From Lachnospiraceae bacterium (GTDB lineage Bacteria > Bacillota > Clostridia > Lachnospirales > Lachnospiraceae): a DNA stretch of 48,195 nt. The DNA lies in NCBI GenBank assembly GCA_022799355.1, contig JAAWOG010000023.1:1-48195 (forward strand). The letters are read 5' to 3'. Numbering within the stretch: the stretch's first letter is position 1; the number at the start of each line of letters is the position of its first letter. The notes beneath the pieces were generated by a model. It searched no databases and was not told where the DNA came from. It saw only the letters and a program-made list of their open reading frames with translations. Shown here piece by piece: positions 14,541 through 23,423 of the stretch. The translations under genes and the position numbers were made by a program.

Positions 14541-16358
14541 ATGTCTCAGACAGATCAGAGCAGGATCAGAAACTTTTGTATCATCGCGCACATCGATCAC
14601 GGCAAATCCACGCTGGCGGATCGGATCATCGAAAAGACCGGGCTTTTGACCAGCAGGGAGATGCAGGACCAGGTGCTTGACAATATGGACTTGGAGCGGG
14701 AGAGGGGCATAACGATCAAGGCCCAGACCGTGCGGCTTATCTATCAGGGGAAGGACGGGAACGAATATATCTTCAACCTGATCGACACGCCGGGACATGT
14801 GGATTTTAACTATGAGGTGAGCCGGGCGCTGGCGGCATGCGACGGGGCTATCCTTGTGGTGGACGCGGCACAGGGCATCGAGGCGCAGACGCTGGCGAAT
14901 GTATATCTGGCGCTGGACCATGATCTGGATGTATTTCCGGTGATCAATAAGATCGATCTGCCCAGCGCAGATCCGGAACATGTGATAGAGGAAATTGAGG
15001 ATGTCATCGGGCTTGAGGCCCAGGATGCGCCGCTTATTTCCGCAAAGAACGGCATCGGTATCGAGGACGTGCTGGAACAGGTGGTGGAGAAAGTGCCGGC
15101 GCCTGCGGGAAGCGTGGATGCACCGTTAAAGGCGCTGATCTTTGATTCCGTCTATGATTCCTATAAAGGTGTGATCGTTTTTTGCCGTATTCGGGAAGGC
15201 GGGGTGAAAAAGGGCACCCGCATTAAGATGATGGCCACGGGCGCCACGGCGGAAGTGGTGGAAGTGGGCTATTTCGGTGCGGGACAGTTTATTCCCTGTG
15301 AGGAACTGCAGGCCGGGATGGTGGGTTATCTGACCGCTTCCATTAAAAACGTGAAGGATACCCGGGTGGGCGATACGGTGACGGATCTGGACAACCCCTG
15401 CGCGGAACCGCTGCCCGGTTATAAAAAAGTAAACCCCATGGTATATTGCGGCATCTATCCGGCAGATACCAGTAAATATCCTGATCTGCGGGACGCGCTG
15501 GAAAAACTGCAGTTGAATGATGCGGCGCTGTTCTATGAGCCGGAGACGTCCCTGGCGCTGGGCTTTGGTTTTCGATGCGGGTTCCTGGGGCTGCTGCATC
15601 TGGATATTATTCAGGAGCGGCTGGAGCGGGAGTACAATCTGGATCTGGTGACTACGGCGCCGGGCGTTATCTATAAAGTATATAAGACAAGCGGAGAGAT
15701 GATTGAGTTGACCAATCCCTCCAATCTGCCTGATCCTTCGGAGATTGATTATATGGAGGAGCCTATTGTCAGCGCGGAGATTATGGTGACAACGGAGTTT
15801 ATCGGCCCGATCATGCAGCTTTGTCAGGAGAGGCGGGGGCGCTATATCAGCACCGAATATATCGAGACTACAAGGGCGCTTTTGAAATATGAACTGCCTT
15901 TAAACGAAATCATATACGACTTTTTTGACGCGCTGAAATCCCGTTCCAGGGGTTATGCGTCCTTTGATTATGATCTGAAAGGCTATGAGACATCGAAACT
16001 GGTGAAGCTGGATATCCTGATCAATAAGGAGGAGGTGGATGCCCTTTCCTTTATCGTCCATGCGGACAGTGCCTATGAGAGAGGACGGAAGATGTGTGAG
16101 AAGCTGAAGGAGGAGATTCCAAGGCACTTGTTCGAGATTCCGATTCAGGCGGCGGTGGGCGGCAAGGTGATTGCCCGAGAGACCGTCAAGGCAATGCGGA
16201 AGGACGTACTGGCAAAGTGCTACGGCGGCGATATCACGAGAAAGAAAAAGCTTCTGGAGAAACAGAAAGAGGGCAAGAAGCGGATGCGCCAGGTGGGAAA
16301 TGTGGAGATCCCGCAGAGCGCGTTTATGAGCGTGCTGAAACTGGATACGAGAGATTAG
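14541..16358 (+). CDS. lepA: Elongation factor 4 (LepA), back-translocating GTPase
   Basis: A 605-residue translational GTPase, the usual LepA length. G-domain motifs: AHIDHGKST (G1), RGITIK (G2), DTPGH (G3), NKIDLP (G4) and SAKNGIGI (G5 region). The C-terminus ([24 protein letters not shown]) is the LepA-specific domain. The start is ATG 14541 with AGGAGG 9 bases upstream; a TTG at 14514 is ignored. LepA acts on ribosomes with mis-set tRNAs and in 30S maturation. In relatives hemW usually follows directly; here two sugar-metabolism genes lie between. Confidence 0.97.
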   Translation: MSQTDQSRIRNFCIIAHIDHGKSTLADRIIEKTGLLTSREMQDQVLDNMDLERERGITIKAQTVRLIYQGKDGNEYIFNLIDTPGHVDFNYEVSRALAACDGAILVVDAAQGIEAQTLANVYLALDHDLDVFPVINKIDLPSADPEHVIEEIEDVIGLEAQDAPLISAKNGIGIEDVLEQVVEKVPAPAGSVDAPLKALIFDSVYDSYKGVIVFCRIREGGVKKGTRIKMMATGATAEVVEVGYFGAGQFIPCEELQAGMVGYLTASIKNVKDTRVGDTVTDLDNPCAEPLPGYKKVNPMVYCGIYPADTSKYPDLRDALEKLQLNDAALFYEPETSLALGFGFRCGFLGLLHLDIIQERLEREYNLDLVTTAPGVIYKVYKTSGEMIELTNPSNLPDPSEIDYMEEPIVSAEIMVTTEFIGPIMQLCQERRGRYISTEYIETTRALLKYELPLNEIIYDFFDALKSRSRGYASFDYDLKGYETSKLVKLDILINKEEVDALSFIVHADSAYERGRKMCEKLKEEIPRHLFEIPIQAAVGGKVIARETVKAMRKDVLAKCYGGDITRKKKLLEKQKEGKKRMRQVGNVEIPQSAFMSVLKLDTRD

Positions 16359-16439
16359 GGGGGCCATGAGGCGATATACCCATCCGGTCAGGATTGGTAT
16401 GTGATGAACCTTCTTATGGGGGTGGAATAATACGGTCAT

Positions 16440-17570
16440 ATGAAGAAGAAAAAAGTAATAGCGGCAGGTCATATCTGTCTTGATATTACGCCTGTTTTTC
16501 CGGGTACCGGGGCGGAACATCTTGAGGATGTTCTGTCACCGGGAAAACTGGTGGAAGTAAAGGAAGCGGACGTGCATACCGGCGGCTCCGTTGCCAATAC
16601 GGGACTGGCAATGAAAATACTGGGCGCGGACGTTACGTTGATGGGAAAGATCGGCAAAGACGCATTCGGGGATATGATCCTCACCGTATTGAAGAAGTAC
16701 GACGCCGCGTCGGGAATGCTGCTTTCCGACGATTTTTCCACATCCTATTCCGTAGTAGTTGCGGTGCCGGGGATTGACAGGATCTTTCTGCATAATCCCG
16801 GCGCCAATAATGCATTTCGGGCGGATGACATTCCGGAGGATATTCTGAAAGGTGTATCACTGTTTCATTTCGGATATCCGCCGATCATGAAAGTCATGTA
16901 TGAACATGACGGAGCGGAACTTGTGAAGCTGATGCAGCGGATGAAGGCTGCGGGAATTGCCACGTCCATGGATATGGCGGCGGTTGATGCGGTATCTGAG
17001 GCAGGGAAGGCTGACTGGGAGAAGATACTGAGAAAAGTGCTTCCTTCTGTGGACTTTTTTGTGCCGAGCGTGGAAGAGTTGTGCTTTATGCTGGACCGCG
17101 GGCGTTTTGATGAATGGCAGCAAAGGGCAGGCGGCGGGGATATCACCCGGTTTCTTGATATTGATTCGGATATAAAGCCGCTGGCGGATAAGTGCATGGA
17201 GTTCGGCGCGAAGGTGCTGCTGATCAAATGCGGAGCACCGGGGATTTATTACCGCACGGCAGGCAGAGAGGCGCTTTGCCGGATCGGCGGAGATCTTATG
17301 CCAGAGCCGGAAAAATGGGCGGATCTGGAAGGTTTTGAGAGAAGTTATGTCCCGGAGAGAATCGCATCTGGGACGGGCGCCGGGGACACCAGCATAGCAG
17401 CATTTCTGACGGCGGTGCTGGAGGGCTGTACGCCGGATGAGTGCCTGCGCCTTTCGGTGGCAACGGGAGCTTCGTGTGTTGCCTCCTATGATGCGCTGAG
17501 CGGGTTAAAGACTTTTGACGAACTGCGGGAAAAAATAGGACAGGGATGGAAAAAACAGATTCTGATTTGA
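16440..17570 (+). CDS. PfkB-family carbohydrate kinase
   Basis: A 376-residue ribokinase-family kinase. The N-terminal signature is GGSVANTGLAMKILGADVTLMGKIGKDAFG, and the C-terminal signature with the catalytic Asp is ASGTGAGDTSIAAF. It should phosphorylate a sugar or sugar derivative with ATP in the cytosol. It is somewhat longer than typical PfkB kinases (300-340), with an insert around residues 215-245. The aldolase gene follows after 13 bases, which suggests a kinase plus aldolase route from a phosphorylated ketose to trioses (as in tagatose or inositol breakdown), but the substrate cannot be named from sequence. Confidence 0.85.
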   Translation: MKKKKVIAAGHICLDITPVFPGTGAEHLEDVLSPGKLVEVKEADVHTGGSVANTGLAMKILGADVTLMGKIGKDAFGDMILTVLKKYDAASGMLLSDDFSTSYSVVVAVPGIDRIFLHNPGANNAFRADDIPEDILKGVSLFHFGYPPIMKVMYEHDGAELVKLMQRMKAAGIATSMDMAAVDAVSEAGKADWEKILRKVLPSVDFFVPSVEELCFMLDRGRFDEWQQRAGGGDITRFLDIDSDIKPLADKCMEFGAKVLLIKCGAPGIYYRTAGREALCRIGGDLMPEPEKWADLEGFERSYVPERIASGTGAGDTSIAAFLTAVLEGCTPDECLRLSVATGASCVASYDALSGLKTFDELREKIGQGWKKQILI

Positions 17571-17583
17571 TAAGGGTGATGAG

Positions 17584-18429
17584 ATGTTAGTAAATATGAA
17601 TGATATGCTGCTTCCGGCTAAGGAAGGCGGTTATGGCATTGGATTTTTTAATGCGGTGAATGTGGAGATGGCGCGTGCCGTGATAGAGACGGCGGAAGAA
17701 CTCCATGCTCCGGTGATGGTGGGGACGGCGGAGGTGCTTTTGCCGGTGACAAGACTGGAGAGGGTGGCAGAATATCTGATTCCGATGGCAAAAAAGGCGA
17801 GTGTGCCCGTGTGTGTTCACTATGATCACGGTCTGACCTTTGAGAGATGTATGGAGGCTTTGAAGCTTGGTTTTACATCCGTTATGTATGACTGCTCCAC
17901 CGCTTCTTATGAGGAGAATGTGGGAAAGGTTGCGGAGATGGTGAAGATCTGTCATGCTATGGGCGTGACGGTGGAGGGAGAACTTGGTCATGTAGGCGAT
18001 AATGCGGGAGCGGGTAAGCTGGAAAATCCGGACGATTATTTCACGGATCCCGATACTGCCGCAGATTTTGTCGAAAAAACAGGGGTGGATGCCTTGGCTG
18101 TCGCGGTGGGCAATGCCCATGGGGATTATGCCTTTCCGCCTAAGCTGGATTTTGAGCGGATTCGGGTGATCTCTGAAAAAACAGGTCTTCCGCTGGTGCT
18201 TCACGGCGGCTCCGGCCTTTCGGATCATGACTTCCGGGAGGCGGTAAAACTTGGAGTGTCAAAAGTGAATATCTTCACGGATATCGATAAAGCCGGCAAA
18301 CGGGGAATAGAAGCCGGCATCGCGGCGGGAGAGAAGTCCATGACGGGGCTGATCCCACATGAGATCGCGGAGATGAAGAAGGTTGTAAAAGAAAAGATTC
18401 TGCTGTTCGGATCTGCGGACAGAGTGTAG
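17584..18429 (+). CDS. Class II (zinc) ketose-bisphosphate aldolase
   Basis: A 281-residue class II aldolase of the FbaA/GatY/KbaY type. Zinc ligands and neighbours are visible: CVHYDHGLTFE (catalytic Asp, His), TVEGELGHVG (Glu), VGNAHGDY (His) and LVLHGGSGLSD (His). The C-terminal VSKVNIFTDI binds the substrate phosphate in relatives. It cleaves a ketose 1,6-bisphosphate or similar to dihydroxyacetone phosphate and an aldehyde. It forms a two-gene unit with the PfkB kinase, so it probably acts on that kinase's product (inference). Confidence 0.88.
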   Translation: MLVNMNDMLLPAKEGGYGIGFFNAVNVEMARAVIETAEELHAPVMVGTAEVLLPVTRLERVAEYLIPMAKKASVPVCVHYDHGLTFERCMEALKLGFTSVMYDCSTASYEENVGKVAEMVKICHAMGVTVEGELGHVGDNAGAGKLENPDDYFTDPDTAADFVEKTGVDALAVAVGNAHGDYAFPPKLDFERIRVISEKTGLPLVLHGGSGLSDHDFREAVKLGVSKVNIFTDIDKAGKRGIEAGIAAGEKSMTGLIPHEIAEMKKVVKEKILLFGSADRV

Positions 18430-18459
18430 AAATGAAATATGGAAAAAGTAATCATCCTG

Positions 18460-18468
18460 TGGTAGAAT
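18460..18468 (+). promoter_or_regulatory. Possible extended -10 promoter for hemW
   Basis: TGGTAGAAT reads as TGn followed by TAGAAT. If used, transcription starts near 18475, which rules out the ATG at 18467 as the hemW start. Confidence 0.35.
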
Positions 18469-18496
18469 GGCATTGTTGAGTTTGAAGAATGGAGCA

Positions 18497-19786
18497 ATGA
18501 CGGATATGGACCATATGGGACTGGAAAGGAGCCATCCTGACAGGAGGGCGGAAAAAGAATATTCTGATCGAACAGATAAGGATATGAACGGAGGAAGCGG
18601 TGCGGATAAAAAGCCGCTTTCTTTATATGTCCATATTCCGTTTTGCGTCAGGAAGTGTGATTATTGCGATTTTCTTTCGGCGCCGGCTTCGGAAGAGGTG
18701 AGAGAGAATTATGTCAATCTTCTTTGCAGGGAGATGGAGAGGGAGGCTGCTCTTTATCCGGATTATCGGGTGGAGACAGTCTTTTTTGGCGGCGGTACGC
18801 CGACGGTTTTAAAGCCGGAGCAGCTTGAAAAACTGCTGTGCAAATTAAAGGAATGCTTTTTCATCCGGGAGGATGCGGCCAAAATGCCGGGATCAGAGAT
18901 CACGCTGGAATGCAATCCGGGTACGGTGGGCGGTGAGGAACTGAAAAAATTGCGGGAGGCAGGTTTTAACAGGCTCAGCATCGGTGCGCAGTCCATGCGG
19001 AATGAGGAACTTGAAAGGCTCGGACGGATACATACCCGGGAGGATTTTCAGGAGACATTCCGCCTGGCCAGGGAAGCCGGGTTTCGGAATCTGAACGTGG
19101 ATCTGATGTCGGCTTTGCCCGGGCAGAGTGTGGAGAGTTATGTAAACTCACTGCGGGAGGTGGTATCTCTCCATCCGGAGCATATTTCGGCCTACAGCCT
19201 GATTGTGGAGGAGGGGACGCCTTTTTATGAGCGGTACGGCGAAGCGGATGCCGGAAGGCGGCGCGACGGGGAGGATAAAGATCATTTGCTGCCTTCCGAG
19301 GAGGAAGAGAGGCGGATGTATGAAGTAACCCGGGAGATACTTGAGGGAAGCGGGTATCACCGCTATGAAATTTCCAATTATGCCCTGCCCGGTTGTGAAT
19401 GCCGCCATAATATCACTTACTGGAGAAGAGGAGATTATCTGGGGCTTGGGCTGGGAGCGGCGTCTTTGATGGGGGAGCGCCGTTTTACTAAGAGCAGGGA
19501 TTTGAGAGAATATGAGAAAATGCCGGAAGAAAAGGAAAACATGCAGCATTTGACCACCCGGGAACAGATGGAAGAGTTTATGTTTTTGGGGCTTCGGCTT
19601 ATGAGCGGGGTATCCCGCAGAGAATTTTTTGATTATTTTCATGTCCCGATAGAGAAGATATACGGGGAGGTTCTGAAAAAGCTGGAGCAGCAAAAACTCC
19701 TTGCCCGGCAGGGCGATGGGATTTACCTGACGAAACGGGGGATTGACGTCAGCAATGTGGTGCTGGCGGAGTTTTTGCTGTCATAG
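18497..19786 (+). CDS. hemW: Radical SAM heme chaperone HemW
   Basis: A 429-residue protein. The radical SAM cluster motif is Cys50-x3-Cys54-x2-Cys57 (IPFCVRKCDYCDF), followed by FFGGGTPT and LSIGAQS; the HemW C-terminal domain ends the protein. HemW inserts heme into respiratory or other hemoproteins; such proteins were long labelled oxygen-independent coproporphyrinogen oxidase. The start is uncertain: ATG 18467, ATG 18497 or ATG 18584 (MNGGSG) are all in frame. With either of the first two it has a charged extension of about 40 or more residues before the usual start KPLSLYVHIPFC. Confidence 0.9.
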   Translation: MTDMDHMGLERSHPDRRAEKEYSDRTDKDMNGGSGADKKPLSLYVHIPFCVRKCDYCDFLSAPASEEVRENYVNLLCREMEREAALYPDYRVETVFFGGGTPTVLKPEQLEKLLCKLKECFFIREDAAKMPGSEITLECNPGTVGGEELKKLREAGFNRLSIGAQSMRNEELERLGRIHTREDFQETFRLAREAGFRNLNVDLMSALPGQSVESYVNSLREVVSLHPEHISAYSLIVEEGTPFYERYGEADAGRRRDGEDKDHLLPSEEEERRMYEVTREILEGSGYHRYEISNYALPGCECRHNITYWRRGDYLGLGLGAASLMGERRFTKSRDLREYEKMPEEKENMQHLTTREQMEEFMFLGLRLMSGVSRREFFDYFHVPIEKIYGEVLKKLEQQKLLARQGDGIYLTKRGIDVSNVVLAEFLLS

Positions 19787-19805
19787 CCGATTTCCCGATT
19801 ATTTT

Positions 19806-20711
19806 TCAGGAGTAATATAAATTGACAATAATATCCTGTGCATGATTCCCGAATCCGTTTCCGAACAGCGTAACGCCGCCTTTATTCGGCGTATTTTCCG
19901 CTACCTGAATTCTGAAATCAATAAACTGACAATTTTCTATATGCAAATCCGATAAGGAGACTCCGGAGAGGGGCTCTCCGTCTATCGTACAGTTTTTTCC
20001 CGAAATACGCAGATGTTTTAACAGACCATATTGGCTCAGATCATCGCTCCACCAGTCCGGCGTATAAAAACCGCGAACGTCCGAAAAATTGCCGGGACAG
20101 GTCCATGTTCCGACGGGGATGTGGTTGAGCAGAAAGGTGATATCGCTGGGCCAGACATTGTTGGAGTATGGAAATTCCGAGGCAATTTCCATACTGATCT
20201 CGATCATTTGAAGTTTTTGTTCTTCGGAAAGAGAATTGGGAATCTTATATTCTATGAATCCGTCGGAAAACCATAAAAGGGACGCATTGACGCGGTCCGG
20301 CTGAACAAAGGAAAGAGGATCATCCAGTTTCCCGACAATCCCGGTGCCGGTAGCCAGGCCGCAGGTCGGTATCACTTCAAAGTTTGTGTAATGTCCCAGC
20401 GGAATCTGGGCAGTATATTTAGAGAGGGAACGATAAATTTTCGCAGGGAAGGTAATGGCTATCGTATCTACGGCCAGATGCGGAATTTTCTGCACACCTG
20501 ACTTGCCGGGGCGTTTTTTGCAGTGGATAAGCCTGGTTTCCTCCAGTTTCTGGATATGTTTCGTGATAATGGCTTTACTCAGCCCCAGGGCTTCGGATAA
20601 CTCAGTGATATTGTAATCCCGCTCGGATATCAGCTGCAGGATCCGGAGTCTTACATTGCTTGCGAGCGCTTCGTAAACGGGTAATGAATTTTGGGTGATG
20701 TCGAGCTGCAT
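19806..20711 (-). CDS. ArsR-like winged-helix regulator, probable repressor of the GH116 operon
   Basis: A 301-residue protein. Residues 8-75 are an ArsR-type winged helix (VYEALASNVRLRILQLI, then NITELSEALGLSKAIITKHIQKLEE). The remaining ~220 residues are a beta-rich region (SLLWFSDGFIEYKIP, VGTWTCPGNFSDVRGFYTPDWW) with no Cys metal site. Such C-terminal parts may sense a small ligand such as a sugar (inference). A GGGAGG site precedes ATG 20711. It is divergent from the ABC/GH operon, and the space between them is packed with AGTTAA repeats, pointing to local control. Confidence 0.8.
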   Translation of the reverse strand: MQLDITQNSLPVYEALASNVRLRILQLISERDYNITELSEALGLSKAIITKHIQKLEETRLIHCKKRPGKSGVQKIPHLAVDTIAITFPAKIYRSLSKYTAQIPLGHYTNFEVIPTCGLATGTGIVGKLDDPLSFVQPDRVNASLLWFSDGFIEYKIPNSLSEEQKLQMIEISMEIASEFPYSNNVWPSDITFLLNHIPVGTWTCPGNFSDVRGFYTPDWWSDDLSQYGLLKHLRISGKNCTIDGEPLSGVSLSDLHIENCQFIDFRIQVAENTPNKGGVTLFGNGFGNHAQDIIVNLYYS

Positions 20712-20756
20712 GAAAAACCTCCCTGTAAAGTAACTGCATTAAGTATAACATAAAGA

Positions 20757-20937
20757 AGTTAATTGTAAAGTGAATTGTACAAAAAACAGCATGGTGAAGA
20801 ATTGGAAAAAATCACCTGATTTTATGTATTATGTGATAAGAATACGATGAAATAAACAAACTGTGCTTTTGTCACTAAATAGTTAATTTAAAAGTTAATC
20901 GTTTATAAAAAAGTTAAAATTAATGTTGACAAGTTAA
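20757..20937. repeat. Array of AGTTAA boxes between regulator and transporter genes
   Basis: AGTTAA occurs at 20757, 20881, 20893, 20912 and 20932, and once more within the palindrome at 21041-21066. The copy at 20932-20937 lies inside the spacer of the predicted operon promoter, which suits repression by a bound regulator. Confidence 0.6.
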
Positions 20938-20952
20938 AAAGGCTGTTATAAT
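20926..20952 (+). promoter_or_regulatory. Predicted promoter of the ABC/GH116 operon
   Basis: A perfect TTGACA (20926-20931) and a perfect TATAAT (20947-20952) with a 15-base spacer, shorter than the ideal 17. TAATAT at 20949-20954 would give 17. The leader to the first gene is about 130 bases. Confidence 0.65.
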
Positions 20953-20968
20953 ATAAAAATATCAAAAG

Positions 20969-21015
20969 AATTTGCACAAAAAAGAAAAAATAGAAATAAA
21001 TATTTTGTGCAAATT
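20969..21015 (+). promoter_or_regulatory. 13-bp inverted repeat in the operon leader
   Basis: AATTTGCACAAAA (20969-20981) is perfectly complementary to TTTTGTGCAAATT (21003-21015). The 21-base interval is A-rich, and T residues follow the second arm. It begins about 10 bases after the likely transcription start. It could be an RNA hairpin with attenuator character or a second protein-binding site. Confidence 0.5.
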
Positions 21016-21040
21016 TTTATGAGTGAAATTCAAAGGACGA

Positions 21041-21066
21041 TTTGATTAACTAAAAAGTTAATCAAA
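21041..21066 (+). promoter_or_regulatory. Perfect palindromic operator-like site before the binding-protein gene
   Basis: TTTGATTAACT (21041-21051) and AGTTAATCAAA (21056-21066) are exact inverted repeats around AAAA. Each arm contains the AGTTAA box found across this region. It ends 21 bases before the first start codon. Confidence 0.65.
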
Positions 21067-21087
21067 CACTCAAAGGAGGATGAAACC

Positions 21088-22440
21088 ATGATGAGAAAGA
21101 ATGTAGGAAAAGCAGGATTATCGTTATGTATGGCGGCAATGCTGGCGGCGGGAGCGCTGACAGGCTGCGGCGGAAATGATGGCGCGGCCGGGGAAGGGCA
21201 GACAACTGAAAATGCTGCGGCGGAAAGTACGGCGGATAGTGCGGGCGATGCGGCAGAAGAGAACGCAGAGGCGGCTTCCGGGGAAGAAATCGAATTCTGG
21301 AACTTTTTTACCGGGCCGGACGGAGATAATATGAAGGTTATAGTGGACGGATTTAATGCGACAAATCCGGCATATCGTATTAAAAATGTGACGATGGCGT
21401 CGGGAGATCTGTATACAAAAATCCCAACGGTTGTAAATTCGGGGGAAGGAATCCCGGATCTGACGATCGTGGATGTGGCAAGGATTCCGATGTTCTATGA
21501 CCAGGGGCTGCTTGAATCCATGGCGTCGGTTATGGAAAATGCGCCGGAAGTTAAAAAAGAGAATTATAATGCGCTGGTATGGGATACCGGTACTTTCGAT
21601 GGCGAGCAGTACGCGGTGCCCCTGGATATGGGCGTGATCGGCGTGGCATACAACAAGGACCTGGTAGAGCAGTATGCGCCGGGCGTTCTGGATGATAATC
21701 TGATTACGATCGATGAGATCAAGGAGATCATTCCGAAGGCATCGGCGGACGGTATTGTGACGATACCCGTATCTTTCTTCGGATATGAGCAGGCACTGGC
21801 GTTGGCAAAACAGGAGGGCGGAGACCTCTTTACGGATGAAAATACGCCGAATATCAACAGCCCTGAATTTACAAAGGCGGTACGGACCTTGAAGGACATC
21901 GTTGACCTCGGCGGGTGCAGCGAAGAGGGAGAAGAAAACCTGCAGTTGTTTATGGCAGGTGAAGCGATCTTCTGCCCGGACGGTGTGTGGGACGCCAATG
22001 CGCTGAACGCAATTGAAGGGCTGAACTGGGGGATTACAAACTCCATCTGTTACAGCACGGATACGTTCTATAATTTCTCCAACTCCAATCAGTTTGTTAT
22101 GCTGAAAAATGACAAAAGGAGTGATGAGAAGGAGAAAGTGATCGCTGACTTTTTGGAGTATGTACGTGTAAACGCTCTGGAGTGGGCGCGTTCGGGACAG
22201 GTACCTGCCAGCAGCGCGGCGGATGATGAGGCGGAATATGTGGCTATGAACCAGCATTTCTTTGTTTCCGCACCGGAGATGGAGGAGTCCATTCGGTTTA
22301 ATAATGATAAGTATTCCGGTTATGCGAACGACGCGATCGGCAAGGTGTTCGGAGATATCCTGTTTGGCCATATTGAACTGGAAGAAGGGCTTGCGCAGGC
22401 GCAGAAACAGGCTGAGGACAATATCGCGCAGAATAATTAA
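21088..22440 (+). CDS. Sugar ABC transporter substrate-binding lipoprotein
   Basis: A 450-residue extracellular binding protein. The lipobox is Leu-Thr-Gly-Cys27 (AAGALTGCGGND), followed by a ~40-residue Ala/Glu-rich linker and a family 1 sugar-binding fold: IEFWNFFTGPDGDNMKVIVDGFNATNP, VPLDMGVIGVAYNKDL, GEAIFCPDGVWDAN. It captures the substrate outside and hands it to the two permeases encoded next. AAAGGAGG precedes the start; the ATG at 21091 is also possible (MM start). It is the first gene of the operon. Confidence 0.93.
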   Translation: MMRKNVGKAGLSLCMAAMLAAGALTGCGGNDGAAGEGQTTENAAAESTADSAGDAAEENAEAASGEEIEFWNFFTGPDGDNMKVIVDGFNATNPAYRIKNVTMASGDLYTKIPTVVNSGEGIPDLTIVDVARIPMFYDQGLLESMASVMENAPEVKKENYNALVWDTGTFDGEQYAVPLDMGVIGVAYNKDLVEQYAPGVLDDNLITIDEIKEIIPKASADGIVTIPVSFFGYEQALALAKQEGGDLFTDENTPNINSPEFTKAVRTLKDIVDLGGCSEEGEENLQLFMAGEAIFCPDGVWDANALNAIEGLNWGITNSICYSTDTFYNFSNSNQFVMLKNDKRSDEKEKVIADFLEYVRVNALEWARSGQVPASSAADDEAEYVAMNQHFFVSAPEMEESIRFNNDKYSGYANDAIGKVFGDILFGHIELEEGLAQAQKQAEDNIAQNN

Positions 22441-22500
22441 GTTTTATATGTCCGCCGGGCGGATAAAAGAGCCGGCGTGAAGTAGAACGGAGGTAAAGAT

Positions 22501-23412
22501 ATGGGCGCTGACAACAAAAAGTTGAACAGGCGGCCGGGGAAGACCAGGGGTAAGCTGTTACCCTTGGCCTTCATTGGTCCCCATCTGATTCTGTTTGCCG
22601 TGTTTGTATTGTTTCCTATATTATATGGGCTGGCAATTTCCTTTACAAAATGGGATCTGATCGGAACGCCTGAATGGGTAGGCCTTGGCAACTATAAAGA
22701 GATATTATGCAATGCGGATTCCACGTATCACAAAGATTTTATGGCAGGGCTGAAAAATACCGTGATGTTTGTGGTGTTGAATGTGCCGGTCAGTATTCTG
22801 GTACCCCTGGGATTTGCCCTTCTTCTGCATGTGAAAGCAAAGGGGAGTAAGGTGTTTCAGCCAATCTATTACCTTCCGACGCTGTTTTCCATTTCGGCGG
22901 TGGGCATTATGTGGATGCAGATGCTGAACAAACGTTTCGGTCTGGTCAGCATGTTCGGGGTAAAAAAGGCACTGACCATTACCAATCCCTGGATGTGGAT
23001 TATGCTGATCGTCATGTCTGTCTGGTGGACCATGGGAACCAATATGGTGATCTATCAGGCGGCGCTCGGCGGCGTCTCAAAGGATCTGTATGAGTCGGCG
23101 GCGCTGGACGGGGCGAACGGATTTCAGAGGATATGGTATATCGCACTTCCTTCGATACGCTTTCAGCTCTTATATACGCTGGTTATCACCGTGGCGGGAA
23201 GTTTTAATGTATATGGACAGCCCTTGATGCTGACACAGCAGGGAACCGGAGGAGCGCCCAAGATCACGGTGCTGATTATGACCATCACCAATCTGGCATT
23301 CGGTTCGGGACAGTCCATTGCGGGGATGGCATCGGCGATGGCTGTTATTTTGGGAGCCTTTATTTTAGTGGTATCCCTGCTCCAGTTCAGGCTTACGACA
23401 AAAGAAGACTAG
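22501..23412 (+). CDS. Sugar ABC transporter permease (MalF/UgpA type)
   Basis: A 303-residue inner-membrane permease with about six transmembrane helices. The N-terminal LAFIGPHLILFAVFVLFPILYGLAIS is typical, and the ATPase-coupling EAA loop reads ESAALDGANGFQRIWYIALPSI. It pairs with the next permease to form the channel. An ACGGAGG site lies before the ATG. The operon encodes no ATP-binding subunit. Confidence 0.93.
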   Translation: MGADNKKLNRRPGKTRGKLLPLAFIGPHLILFAVFVLFPILYGLAISFTKWDLIGTPEWVGLGNYKEILCNADSTYHKDFMAGLKNTVMFVVLNVPVSILVPLGFALLLHVKAKGSKVFQPIYYLPTLFSISAVGIMWMQMLNKRFGLVSMFGVKKALTITNPWMWIMLIVMSVWWTMGTNMVIYQAALGGVSKDLYESAALDGANGFQRIWYIALPSIRFQLLYTLVITVAGSFNVYGQPLMLTQQGTGGAPKITVLIMTITNLAFGSGQSIAGMASAMAVILGAFILVVSLLQFRLTTKED

Positions 23413-23423
23413 GAGGATGCGTG

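Noticed and set aside
21124-22371. 415-codon open frame on the minus strand
   Set aside because: Entirely antisense to the binding lipoprotein gene, with His/Arg/Ile-rich shadow composition and no ribosome site.
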